Position numbers and translations under genes: made by a program
Source of the DNA: Eremophila alpestris peregrina
Taxonomy: Eukaryota; Chordata; Aves; Passeriformes; Alaudidae
Reading direction: 5' to 3'
DNA length: 64,000 nt
NCBI GenBank assembly: GCA_009792885.1
Contig: WMCF01000025.1
Location: forward strand, 12,268,327-12,332,326
The notes under the pieces: model-generated
The model's database searches: none
What the model was told of the DNA's origin: nothing
The model's input: the letters and a program-made list of their open reading frames with translations, nothing else
In this document: positions 48,755 to 61,600 of the stretch, piece after piece
Layout of the letters: each line of letters opens with the position of its first letter
How positions within the stretch are numbered: the stretch's first letter is position 1

Positions 48755-49153
48755 AAGGCTCAGGGAGCTGAGATTCTTTAGCCTAGAGAGTAAGAGGGGA
48801 GGTGAGCTGCAAAGACAACATAATAGAAGCCTTCCACTCCTTGTGGAGGGTTATGAGAAGATGCAATCGGGATCTTTGGAAATGTGTGTGACAGGACCAC
48901 ACGGGATAATAAACATAAATTGAAAGAGACAGAAAATCCAGTTTAAGGGCTGGGGGGAGTGGGAATGACAAGAAGACAGACAAGTGCTGGAATAGGCTTC
49001 CCAGAGAGGATGCAGAATGTCTGTGCCGGAGGTTTTCAAGATGAGACTTTATAATGCCCTGAGCAGCCTGGTCTGACCTCAGAGCTTTAGTTGGATTAGA
49101 GAACTCCTGAGGCTTCTCCAGCCTGAATGACTCTGCAATTCATTATTGATTCT
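48755..49153 (+). mobile_element. CR1 3' end, old copy
   Basis: This is a sense CR1 tail. CAGGGAGCTGAGATTCTTTA and GCCTAGAGAGTAAGAGGGGA match GAGAGCTGGGGTTGTTCAGC and CTGGAGAAGAGAAGGC. These are followed by AACATAATAGAAGCCTTCCA, the GGAATAGGCTTCCCAGAGAG block, AGGTTTTCAAGATGAGACT, GAGCAGCCTGGTCTGACCTC and the terminal CTGCAATTCATTATTGATTC. Divergence is high, consistent with an old subfamily. Confidence 0.87.
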
Positions 49154-49624
49154 ATCTTTAGACTTGCCTAGTTAAAAAATAATTGATTTTTTTTTTTTTA
49201 GAAATGTAAATGTTCAGTATGAGTTCTGATAATTTTGTTCATATGGGATTCAGTTTTGTGGTTGACTTACTAGCAGGGCTGAGGAGCTGCACAAATGTAC
49301 AGCTCTCATTAAAAAGTACTGCAGGGTAGTTTTGCTGACCTAGGCATTCAGACATAGAGTCATGACAGTTAGATGCAGCCAAAGATGACCAACTTGTACT
49401 GTGCTTTTATTCTATAATCTCCTTTTCATCAAAGTTGTATGAATGACTGATAGTTACAGAGTTGGTTCTCAAGCAGAAAGTTCAGAGTTCTAGTAACTAA
49501 AGTAATCTTGCTTGCTGGAATGAAAATCCAAGAGAAGTCATTCTGTAGAGAAGACTGATTTCAGGTTGATAGCAGACAGATTGCATTCAGTCTGAAGGAA
49601 AATGGTTTGTCTCTGTGTGCTTCC
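49154..49624. other. Spacer between two CR1 tails
   Basis: No recognised element. Confidence 0.5.
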
Positions 49625-49850
49625 AGGCTGACAAGTGGAGTGATGGATAGATTTACAGGAAACATTGGTGAAGGAAGTTTCTCACTGTGAGAAGAGTCAC
49701 ATGGTGGAAGAGGCTGCCCATGCAGAGTGTGTAGCCTTCATACTTGTAGGTTTTCAAGGTCTGACTAAGGCACTGAGCAGCGTAGTCTTATAGCTGATCA
49801 AGTAGAAGATTGGAGACCTCAAGGTAGGGAATAACATCAGTCCTTCCTAC
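49625..49850 (+). mobile_element. CR1 3' fragment, highly diverged
   Basis: The order GAAGTTTCTCACTGTGAGAA, CATGGTGGAAGAGGCTGCCC, AGGTTTTCAAGGTCTGACTA, GGCACTGAGCAGCGTAGTCT and GAGACCTCAAGGT follows a CR1 3' region in sense orientation. The corresponding CR1 words are TTCCTCACTGTGAGGG, ACTGGAACAGGCTGCCC, TTCAAGGCCAGGCTGGA and GGGCAACCTGGTCT. It is more decayed than its neighbour at 48755-49153, and the terminal tail is not clear. Confidence 0.75.
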
Positions 49851-50412
49851 TGCAGTGTAAATGGTCAGTGTAGGTGAAAAAACATTAAGTGCGTGTTACA
49901 ATACTCTGGGCTCTGATGGTTTTGCTCACGTCTGCTGACACTGATGTATTTCATTAAAGAAATCCTTTGGAACAAGAATGTGAATCATGGGATTTTAGTT
50001 GCCAGATAAGTGTACTGTGAGTTAGAATAAACACTAAGCTGTGAAGTCAGTCTCCTTGGCTTTATTTTCTTTACTATTAAAGAAGAATAGGAAAAACAGG
50101 AATGAGAGCATGTTATATTGACTACCTAATAGTGGCACATTTGAGATACACTTAAAATGCCAAGCTTTAGACTGGTGATTTGAATTCCTTCTTAAAAGTC
50201 TTTTTTAGACCAGATGGTACCTATTTCAACTTACACAATGTCTTTTCACCAGCCTGGTTTTACAAAGGGCCATTCCTGATAAACAAGATCTTATATTTCT
50301 TGTGATTCCACTGAAGTTCTATTTACCAAGCATAAAAAGGCCATATTTGTTCCAGCCTTGATGTTTTATTTCTAACACCAAAAATTCTGAGGACTTAATG
50401 TAGAGAAAAAGG

Positions 50413-50432
50413 CCAAACCAAACCAAACCAAA
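50413..50432 (+). repeat. (CCAAA)4
   Basis: Four perfect CCAAA units, followed by an A/C-rich run. Confidence 0.9.
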
Positions 50433-53400
50433 ACTACCCCCTCCCACAGTGAAAGATTGGTAACAGTAAAGCACTGTAGAAGTATTCAGAGCAATATACA
50501 ATTAAGTAAAAGTATAATTGCAGGAGAGCCATGGAAATGTACAGCTGTAAGGGCTGGGCAAATTAGCCTAATAAGGCTTAATAAAAGTAATGTATGTGCA
50601 AGAAGGAAATAATCAGGGGGCTGTGCCTAGGGTAAATGTAAATGAGTGTCAGTGGTGCAAGCATCAGATTCAAATGATGCTCTCCAAGTGTGACCCTGTG
50701 ATACAAATTACAGAACCTGCAGTTCATTACCTCAGTAATACAGGAGTGCAAGGAATTTTGATTGTTTATATTGGTTGTTATTTGTTCAAAAACTGCGCAG
50801 ATTGATAAAATAGTCCACTACAAAAATTATTTAATCAATGTGCTTATTTAGTAGTGAAATGTTTGGAAAACAGTGAAAGTGCAAGTAGACTGTGAGAATA
50901 AACATTTTAGCAAAGAACTTGAAGGGAAAAAATTACCTAATCAGAAGGTCTTGCTTGAAAAACTCTGTCATCCAGATATTGACTGGACAGTCTAGTCTTA
51001 GCATCAGTATTATTACTGTTTTAGGAATTTCAAAAAGAAGTTCAAGCAATTGTCTGTTGATGAGAATTTCATTTCATGTTGCCAGTAGTGTAGATCAGAA
51101 GGATCATTATTCTTTAATTGTTTATTGCATAACTGTTGCTTTGAACTAATTGAATGCACTATTAATTTTAGGGAAAACTCTTTTATGGTACTTGGCCTGA
51201 CTTGAAGAAGAACACTGCCAGAAACACCAATTGTTGAATTAATAGACTACGTTCATTTAACTTAATGCAAATGTTGTAAAGACTGAATTTCTACATTAGC
51301 AATAAATAACTTGATACCAAGAAAAAAATATGAAATTCACAAAAACAGTTACTCCTGCACTCAATCTTGGAAAATAAATGCAAGTATAATGTATATAGTT
51401 TTCTTCATTCTTCCCTGTGGTCTAATCTGATTGGATGGCATTATAAAAGTAGCGAATGACAGAGAAAATTAGTTAAGGAGCACTGAAGGAATCAAATAAA
51501 GCTGAAATTAGCTTTGTCATATGTCATGCAGTCTCTGTAATGAGAAACAGAAGATTTTTTTGTTGAGTGCAGAGCTTAATCACACGAATTTTTTTTTTAA
51601 TAGTGAAGTATTGCATGCATGGTTCTCAGCAGGATAATGAAATCTCACCCCAAACATCCATCATCAGACATTCAACTGAGAACAGGGGGCTTTCCCCCCA
51701 TATTACCCATTAGTCACCATCAAGTAGGTAAGCAGTCCCGCATTCCTTGTCTGCTTCAAACAATTTTGGATGAAATACTCTAGAAAGAAATTTGTGTTGA
51801 CATTGAAACCAGACAGTCATGCTGAAGGTTCAGTGGACATCAGCTGTCTGACTATTTTGCCGCGAGCTGCATGCTCCTTTTTTATTTGTGAGATTCATTT
51901 GTCATATAATGTCAGTCCTTATTCGATTTTAGCCATGATTTGTCAAGTTTAGAAGCTTTGGGGGCTTTGTGTCTAACTTTTTGAAGTAAGTATAATTAGA
52001 AATTTTGAATGCAATTTTCATCCTACCCTGTCCTGCATATCAACAGCACTCTGTTCAAACCTGCAAATTACATGAACTGGAGTGAAGCAGCAGATTGATT
52101 CACAATCACAATTTTACAATACAACAAATTAATGAGAAAACAGGGATTAGATAGGCAGGCATTGGTTGGTTTTGACTCAATGGTCGTTTCTGATTGTCCT
52201 TTAACTTTCTTATTTAGCAAGTTTTCCACTTAGAGTAACTATCCTAATTTATGCTCCAGTAAAACTTGACTTTTGGAATTGAAAACCTTTTATTTTCTTT
52301 ATGCCTTTAGAGAGGACGAGTTATAAAAATATCTAGACAGATCCACTACAAAGACTTTTATTCATTCAGTTTTTCATGCTTCTACAACATAGGGTTGTGT
52401 AATTAATTTTAAAATTTTCTATGGTTCTCTTTTAGTGTGGAATGTTTGTTAAAATGTGCCAAGACATACAGGTATTTATGTCGTACCTCTAAGAAATGAG
52501 ACTGGTATCAAACACCTTAGTTATAGATCAGTTATATTGACCTGTTGTATTTTTATCTTAATCTCTTGTGTGTAAGAGAACATTGGAAAATGGAAGTGTA
52601 GAGCAAATATAATTTTTCATGTTACAGGTGGAAATGAAGACACAAGTCTCTCTCCTCCATACCCTTTCATTCAGTTTGCATTCACTTACCTGCAAGTAGA
52701 GTTAAAAAACTTCAGTAACTTCAGAGTGACTACTCTTAGTAGTACATTTAATTACATATATTTATAACTTGAGTTCTTTCTATTTTCTGAATATTTATTT
52801 GTTTTGACCTTGGATTTCAGTAGAAGGTGTCTATTAGGATGGTGAAGAAAAAAGTGTAAGATCTTCCTTCTTGATGCAAACTCATTTTGCAAGACAAGTT
52901 CTAGCAAAATTGTATTACTTATGCATTTTTCATTGAGGTATTGACAGTTTATACTACATGGAGAGTATGTAATTTGATAGGTGTAAATTCAAAAACAGTA
53001 AAATTTTTTTAAATGTGTGTGTACTTTAAAGGTTTTATGGACTTCTTCTAAATGAACACCTTGAGAAGTTTTAATATTTGTTTCCTTTCTCTTGGAAATT
53101 CATATTTCGCTTTGCATCCAAAAAATTTTGATTTAATTAAAAGACTTCTCTTTATTTCAACAATTAAATTCAAATCAGAAAAGAATAAGCTTAATTCATT
53201 AAAGAGAACACTGTCCATCTACAATTTATTATCCTTTTTAATTTTGATTCTAATTCTTAATTATTTTTTACACTTTCTCTTAAAAATCTGTTATAGGCCT
53301 CCAGTCTGCTAGGCAGTAAAGAAAAGAGTGGGGATGAGTGTAGCTCTTGACATCTACATTACATTTGTGAATATTTTTATTGAGTATTTGACTACATCCC

Positions 53401-53752
53401 CTTGCATTTGGAATGTCAAAAGCAGGCTGTTTTGGAATCAGCCAGGGTTAACCAAATTTAATGTGTTCAACACGACAATCTCATGGAGATTCAGAAGCTC
53501 CCAAAACAAGATTGGATGGTAAGGGACACAGTACCTGCACCTCTGTTTTGCATTGCAAATGTTTGTCATGCTGCAGAGATGCAAGAGAGAAACATGAAAA
53601 TAGGTGTCCTAAAGACCTACTATTTTCTTGAATTCTTTTAGCACAAATCTTTAAGTTAACGAGTCCCCCTGCAACAGGGCTGCTGGAACTGTCTGTGTCC
53701 AGTCACTCACCACAGGGTTCAGCACTGCAGCTCCCCTCTGCTCACACCTGTC

Positions 53753-53954
53753 CACGTGGACCCAATCAGCCCTACATCCAACACAGGTCTGGTCCCTGTA
53801 GCCATAATTATCATCCTCTCTGCCACATTACTGAGAAATACTTCAGGAAACTTCATCTCTTTCATATCCAGACTGCTCACCTTGCAGACAGCACATGGCT
53901 GCTCTGAATGCGTATTTTGGCTAAGAGATGTATACAACTGCACGTGTACACGTG
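53753..53954. promoter_or_regulatory. Cluster of three CACGTG E-boxes
   Basis: CACGTG occurs at 53753-53758 and twice within the perfect 14-bp palindrome CACGTGTACACGTG at 53941-53954. The two boxes in the palindrome are separated by only two bases. CACGTG is the canonical binding word of basic helix-loop-helix factors such as MYC/MAX, USF and CLOCK/BMAL. The surrounding 300 bp are GC-richer than the neighbourhood. No promoter or transcript is otherwise evident, so a regulatory role is inference. Confidence 0.2.
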
Positions 53955-54513
53955 TATTTTTAGTTGCGTAGGTGTAGATAACTTTTCTCTCGTGAAAAAA
54001 TAGTTCTAAGACATAGCAGGGTTTGGGGCAGTATCATGGCAGTTCACATTCCATACTTCTGTTGAATGCTTAAAGCCTAACACTGTTTCACTTGGCTGAG
54101 GCCATAAGGAAATGCTGCTTGGTGCCTCTCTAGCATATCCCTTGATAAATTTTGGGGGTTTAGTGTTCTAAAATTTACTCTGAACAAACACCCCTTTTCA
54201 CCCTTCCCCCTTCCAACATTCTTTTTAATGCTTTGGTGGGAAGTATTTGGAGATGATGTCAAGAGCCCAAAGGGCAATCGAGTAGTTCTGACAGAAGTCT
54301 TGTCTTTACATGTAAGTACCTGTGACAGAAACCCTCATTAACTATGTCATGTTTTACTGGACATTAGGAAACCAGTTATCAAGTTGATAATGTCATCATT
54401 TGCTTGACTTGTACCTCATTATGTTTGTTTTCCATTTATTTTTTTAATTTAAGTTTTTTTCTTCTGCGATAATTCAAAGAAACTTTAATACTACACTACT
54501 AAGAATGTTCTTG

Positions 54514-54572
54514 GGTTTTAGTTTGGTTGAGGGTGTTTTTGCTTGGTTTTTATTTGGTTGGTTTGTTGATTT
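54514..54572 (-). repeat. G/T-rich tract
   Basis: TTTGG, GGTT and TTTG words over about 60 bases, ending in a T run. Confidence 0.8.
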
Positions 54573-55581
54573 TTTTTTATTTGTTATCTTAAGGTCACTT
54601 CATTTACATAGACATAAAGATTAATCTAACATTTGCTGGAAACACTGGAATAAAAATATGTAGAGTCTGATTTTTGAATTGACACCCCAGTTGGAGGTGA
54701 AACAAAAGGTATATCCTTTGCTATATTCATGTTAATTTTATCATGTTCTACTCAGCTCCTGTTTAAATAGGGATTTCAATTAATACCATATTATGGAAAA
54801 AAAATATGGATAGCTTAGCTCACTCTCATGGAGTGAGATCTGTGAGATGAGTCAGTTCCTGTTCCTACAATGAAGCTGCAGATCATCCATGTGAAGAACA
54901 GCAGGAGAATTACGAGTTTAATGTACAGCTGATTATAACAGAATATGAGCATCTAATTCTCCTGCACACATTTGAAGATTTTAGCCTTAATCCCCTGCCA
55001 TCATTGTCTAATGAAATATTGATGGAAATTTGTCTTAGTCTAAGTTTTTGTCATTGTTACTGTGACATTCAATATGCAGATGCTTTCTAAAGATATCCTT
55101 TTTTTAACATTATTTTTTCAGGGCCTGAGTTTCTCTTTATCAAAGGACCATTCCATAGTAGCTATTTTCACAGTATTTTATACCAGTGATGTTTCACTGT
55201 GATACAGAAGTAAAATAATATAGTTATTTCTTTATAAATATTGAATTAGAAAACAGAGCTCTCATCATCACTTTCTGAGTATATCACAAGACTTATGAGA
55301 ATCAAGTCTGACTGTTTTAAAAATTTCACTGTATTCAAATGCTATGTAATAATTTCTTTTCCCAGCTTCAAGTAAATATATCATTCTTGGAAGAAAGGGC
55401 ATTAACAACCTCTTGCATTTGATATTCTAGCCTTTATTTTGTATTTGATCCAAGCTTTTTATAATTTCAATTCAAGATGTAGCAGTGAAAGAGAATCCAA
55501 GTTCCTATATAAAGAACCTGCACTATTGTACTTTAACTCTGTGTCAGCTCTCTAACATGCAACACAAAGAACAAGTGTTAC

Positions 55582-55666
55582 CTTTTTATGAGTTGGCCAT
55601 CTTTTGTCAAATAGTTTGAGCCCAGCTTCAGTGGGCATCCACCCAGTAAGATCAGTATAAGGACTT
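55582..55666 (-). CDS. Candidate internal coding exon of an unrecognised gene
   Basis: This is an 85-bp minus-strand stretch. It is bounded by an acceptor (GGTGATACACAG, with a moderate C/T content upstream) and a donor (AAAAAG then GTAACA). One frame is open throughout: one base completing a codon, then 28 codons. It begins SPYTDLTGWMPTEAG, continues LKLFDKRWP and ends THKK at a codon boundary. Two Trp, three Pro, two Gly and several charged residues make it look like real protein, unlike typical AT-rich chance frames. Just upstream of the acceptor the same frame meets a stop, as expected for an intron border. The exit phase (0) equals the entry phase of the 27597-27745 candidate, which would be downstream in the same gene. 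I cannot name the protein. The length is short enough for chance. Confidence 0.27.
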
Positions 55667-58600
55667 CTGTGTATCACCAAGGGATTTTAGGAACAAGATT
55701 TTAGGATCCTCTCTTTTTCTGCTGACATTTAGCAGACGCAACAAGAAAAACTCATCTTCAGCACTGCTTCAGATTTATACTTCATTTCACTCTGAACCTG
55801 GGTATCTAGCAGTCTGGATATTTTCCCACATTATTTCCAAGTACCTATGACTATTTAATATGTTTATATATATACTTTTAATGCAGAACAGGGAAATATT
55901 AGGAAAAAATCATTATTTTGTAAGGATACCTTCTTAATCTCTTTGATACACTTATTCCACATAGGAAAAAATATGTGACAGATGTTTTAATGAAAAGAAT
56001 TACCTTTCGGTCTGAATTGAATTTGGTAGAAATTTGATAATTAACAAGAGAGCAAGAATTCATAGATGGAACAGAATGCTTCCATTACAGAAATCCAGAT
56101 GCCATTTTATCTATGATGGTTAAAACAGTACCAGGAAAATTAACTAAATAAAATTTCAAAGCTTTTGTAAATCCCAGACTGATTTTACAAATCCGTCAGC
56201 TTTTTTGTTTGTGCAGTGGATGCCACAGCCTTGAAAGGATTTAAGCTTTCCTTTTTAATAGTAAAATTTAGTGTTCTGAGATTCTTGGATTTATGCTGAT
56301 TTTAAAATTATCCCAAGATTTGCTGAAACAATTCCCATTATAGCTTACTTGCACCTTACAGAGTTATATGCCAGATCCAACATCAATCCATCATCCCTCC
56401 AATTTTCCATCCTCATAACTTTCACAAGTTTTGACCTATATAATTTATTTTCATTCAAGTAAACAATGTCAAAAGGGAATTTAAAATAAAACACAATGAG
56501 GATTTTTTAAAGTAGCACTCATTTGCCTCTTCACCTATCTGTATTGAACACAAAAGAAACCAAAACAGTTTTAATGAGGCAGAAGCTCATTATATTTGTG
56601 CTCTTTATAGCATAAATCTGCAGGATTTATAGCAATTATGTGGTGGCCATGAGGTTATTGACTCAATAATTGATTCAAACTATGCTAATAAAAATTAATT
56701 ATTTTCTTAAAAGAGATTTCATAATTTATAAGCATAAAGTTAGAAGCTTCCTCAATCTCTTCAGTAGAAGCAGAAGTCTAATGACATTAAATGATCACTT
56801 TCTTTAAACTTCAAACTAAATGTTTGGATAATAAATCCTATAAGTTTTCCCTGTTTTTCTTCAGTGAAAACATTCCTATATTTTAAGGAGATATTCTAAA
56901 CAGAGATTATATCTTGCACAAGGCTGTCTATGGATTCCTTTAACTTCAGGTCTAAAGCTCAGATTAACTCTTCAGTTGCTAATCTCATCGAATAGATTTT
57001 CCCTCTGGAATTTATGCCTCCCTAGCCTATGCTGCATCACAGCAGCCAGACTTTCTGCCATGGGCTAAGCATAATGGTGAGCTTTGGACTAGAGGTCAAG
57101 TGAATGTGCAATTTCAAAATGACAGTGGTCCCTCTCATGCCCACGAGTAGTGCATGCAGCTTTTGGCATTACCCCATTCTGTGGAAAAACAAATAATTTT
57201 TCCTAGGTCTATCAATCCAATCTTTATCCTGCATAGTAAATATGCTTAGTTGAGATCTTGAATCCTGGAAGCTGCTGGAATGCCCACCAGTTAATCTATC
57301 TAATTTAAATATAGATCCCGAGGCATCTATTTTATGTAAAAGTTCTACCAGACTCTACTAAAGGCTAAATTTAACAATATTTTCATGTTTTTCATCACAC
57401 ATGTAATCTGAGGTTCATTTGTGCTAGTCATCTCTAGAATGAAAGAGATGAATACTGGAGATGCAGAAAACTCAGTTTTCAAAAATCTGTAATCAAATGT
57501 ATTCCTTTCAAAGAGTGTGTACTAATCACCCCATTTTAAAAGGATTTTTAGAGTACTGTAGAAATGACTTCTTAAAGAACCAAGGGATCTGTGCCCATGA
57601 AGGCTGAAATATGAAACATGGAAAATTGAAAGCCAGGGTAGCATGGAGGATTCAGGCTTTGTATGGTGACAAACAGCAAGCTGTCAGAGAACTCATCAGG
57701 CAAAATGTAGCAGAAAGTATGTGAAGATGATAAGCATACTTTCAGTTTTGTAACTCATGAATATTTATTTAGTCACTTTGAGAAGATATACAGGAGTTTT
57801 AAATAAAAGAAAGAAATCAGAAAACAAGGTCATGGTATCAGTTAATGTCAGTGGCAATGTTTAGATGTTCAATTTTATTTGAACTTTGGTTTTTATTTAG
57901 AATTTTATTCCTTATTATGGTTTTATTTATAATTTCTCTTAGTCTGTGGGCTTGATTTTGTGAAAAATTTATAAAGGCTTTACTTTGCCTGTAATAATAA
58001 AATTTTCTAATAACTATTATTGATGTTATTTAAATATTTTTGCTTGATATCCATCCTGAGAGAAATGTTCTCACAAAACTAAAAGTCATGCTGAAGAAGT
58101 TTAGAGTTTTTAAGAAATTCTCAGTTTTACTAGGGGCCAAGATGTTGAGGAAAAGTATTGGGGAAAAGGAAAACAAAAAGGTTAAATATGAGACTTACAT
58201 TTTAGTTTCTTGTAGCTACTCTAATATACAGCTAAGGAGGAATTTTTAAAGACTCATTCTCTTTCTTCAAGGAAGAAAAAGAGGTATTCCTTTTCAAATC
58301 TAGATCTTCTGATGCAGAAGTTTTGCCAATTGCTAAGCAGTTTAAAAGTTATTAAACTTCTGCCAAGTTAAGTATGGGCATTTTCTCAATAGGAGGTTCA
58401 GAGGACTGTAGTCTCAAGATCAAGCAGCCCCTTGAAGGGAGTAGCTGTCATTCCCCCTCATTGTAATCACACTGTCATTAGCACCTTTCTCACAGCTTTT
58501 AACTTGTTTTAGAATGGACTGGCAGACTAAGACTGGTTAATGGACAAAAATTGATCTTAAAACAAGAAGACAAGAAGCCATCTCTAAAGTTGGGTTAAAA

Positions 58601-61600
58601 CTTATTGTAGTAATAAATATCATCATTATCTATTATATATAATGAAATACTACAGAAGAGAAAGGAAAATTATGTGTTTCTAAGCATGGCCTGCACTGGG
58701 TCTTTCTGTATTTTAATTGGTTTTCCCACCTGTTAAAGTATGCAACAGTTATTTTTCGCTCTAAGCACTTTAAGTGGGGGAATATAAGACTGACTAAAAG
58801 TCGTCCTTAGACACAGCTGTAGAAAACATCCATTCACTCTTGACCAAGCAAAGATGTGTGAGCTTAGCTGTTCATGCTGCATGTTTGCACCACCTTTGTA
58901 GCCCAGAGGGCCAGACTGCTGGTCTGAGGAGGTGTCAGAGCAGACTGTGCAGGAGCCAGTGGATTGCCTTGGGGAGAAAATTCCCTGCTAGTTAGAGCTG
59001 GTATAGGCAATTCTTTGCATGACCAATGCACATCTACACACCAACTACCTTACCTTTAGGCTCTGTCACAGCTGTCCTCATAGTAACATCTAGCTAAAGC
59101 CAAGAGTTTATCTCATCATGATACTTTAGAGTGGCTTGACATCAGATTGCGCTTTTTCTCTGAGCTTGAGTTGTTGGCATTTTACGTTTCAGAAAGCATT
59201 GCTTTGTTCTTCTATATCATTTAGAGCTCCTGTGGGAAAATGCCAAAGATTTTTCCTCAGCATCATGTTCAAGGCTGCTACTGAGACACAGTACTCCACC
59301 TACCACAACTTTTGCAGAGAATACCTTCATTTGTTCCAGAAAGCCTGTCCTTGGTCTTGACCCTGGCCATTTTACTAGTAAGGCCTGGAGACCTTGATGA
59401 GACAGTTCATGATGGAGATCTCAAAAATAACATCTGTGTTATAGAGCACAATTTAGGCCTCAACTTACCACTCTAGGAAATATATAATCCACATGAAACA
59501 AGGAATTCAGAAGGTTAGCTTGAAAAGCAATCAACATATCCTTATTAGCAGGAAATTCTATTTCATCAATTTGCTTTTCACCTTTTTGATGTACTTTGAA
59601 GGAGTTTTTCGGACTTGATAGGCCAGATTTTGGAATTTGTGACCATTTGTATACTGCATCTTCCTAAAATGTCTCTCATAGAGTGGCGGTTTCTTACATT
59701 TTAAAATGTTTCTCCTCTTCAAAGGATTTTCTTAACATTGAAAAGTGTAAACTGTTTATTCTTTCTTGCTGAATTAAAATTTCATTTGGAAAGTTTTCAG
59801 AGTGTTGCTGAAGAAACAAATTTTATTATCTGAATTATTTCTTAGAAAAAAGTCAGTGCACTCCATTGGTTCTTCAGCACTTCAATGAGTCTTTTGCAGC
59901 TCTAGAAGAACAAATAAAACCCTTCCCTGCACATTCTTCTCCACTGGATCTGTGTGCTGAACCCTCACATTTTTTTTGTATTGTGGAAGACCATGAGGAC
60001 ACAGTTCCTCCCCTCAGTGTGGCACCACTGCACCTCAGTCTCTGAGCATCCCTGGTTCTGAAGGCAGCCTATTGGTAGGGCTCTGACTTTGCACCACATC
60101 TGTGGAGAGCTTGCTCTCAAAATATGAAAGAACCTCAAGTGCAGTGCCTGGTATAAAAGCCATCTTCATTTTGGAGACTCACTTCACATTTAACTCACTT
60201 GCAAAGGACATGGAATGAACATTGTAATATGTAGTTAAATGTATTTAACAATTTTTCTGTTCTAGGCTCAGCACAAGACCTTATTTTGAACTTGACTTAA
60301 ACCAGAAGGACATTAATTTTGCTCACCCACTAAAAGGCCTTTCCTGGGGTCATCAGGTCATGTCTTTAGCTTCCACTCATCAGATTTCTCTGTGTAATGT
60401 TGGTTGCATTGTACAGACACCTGCAAAAGAAATGTCTGGCCATCTTCAACAATTGTTGAGCAAATTTATTTCCAAATTAATGAGCACCCTGGCTTTTTAA
60501 AATTTCTAAAACCCACTTCTGAGTTCAGGCCTCGTGGCATACACAGCTTATTTGCCAAATGATTTTTTTGTGAATTTTTCAGACAAGAAGATCTTCCATC
60601 ATTTCTCCTGAAAAGGCTCTCAGCTATCAAACAATATTTCCTATTACACTTTATTAGTAATTTCCCTAAAAAATGTATAGGTTAACAAAACTCTAGTTTG
60701 TTTGTGTGACTGCATTCTTTTGAGATGCCATCCTGAAATTATGAGAGCCATCATGGCTTATTAACAACTTTTCTGATTTCAGAAAAATTGGAATACAAGA
60801 AAGATTAATTGTTATCTTTTCCATGGTTTTAAATCTGGACATCATTAAATTAAAGTATGTCATTCAATGTACAGCTGAATGTAGCCCACTTAGTTTAAAA
60901 ACCAGACAACAACAAAAAAAATTAAAAAAAATACACAAACAAGATCATGTGCAATTATAGAAAAAATCTTTTTATGAACACAGATACATTTGAAGATAAA
61001 CTAATTATTATTACACATCCTACTTATTTTGACAGAATTAGAACAGGTTAGTTGAAGTTCATCTAACTTCCACTAACCTTTTTCTGCCTGTCATTTCCTC
61101 CCTCATTAAAAAGTGATTGACTTCTGAGCCGTTTGTTCAAACCAAAATGAATGTTCTTTTCTGATTTTATTAATTTTACTTGATGTTACTCTTTCAACAG
61201 GGAAGTGAATGATCATGACAGAGTTAAGTTTAGTTTATTAATACTCCTGAAACTGTGATGGCTGTGGTGCTGGGTGCCTGTCTTGTTCCATATTTCAACA
61301 AACTTCCAATTTTGTGCTCTAAATTACTTGAGCAGCTTCTTGCTATGCACCAAAAGCAACATTTTAACACAGTAGGTAAGATGATGTTGTTTCAACCAAG
61401 GAACTAATTTAATCAAGCTCAGCTTGATATTCAAAATTTCACTTGGAAACTATATGCAAAGTTGTCCTTGTTTTCCAACAAAGAGTGAAATTAGTCACAG
61501 CACTAGTTCTGTTCTTTGAGATATATATGCATACCTTGTCAAGAAAGATGATAAATTTTTGGCATTTCACCATCTTTTAAAACCATTCTGTTGTTTTGAA

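Noticed and set aside
55997..56090. Minus-strand stretch ending CCGAAAG/GTAATTC just upstream of the 55.6-kb exon candidate
   Set aside because: Its open frame ends in the wrong phase to join the 55.6-kb stretch, and the phase-compatible frame contains a stop with no acceptor after it.
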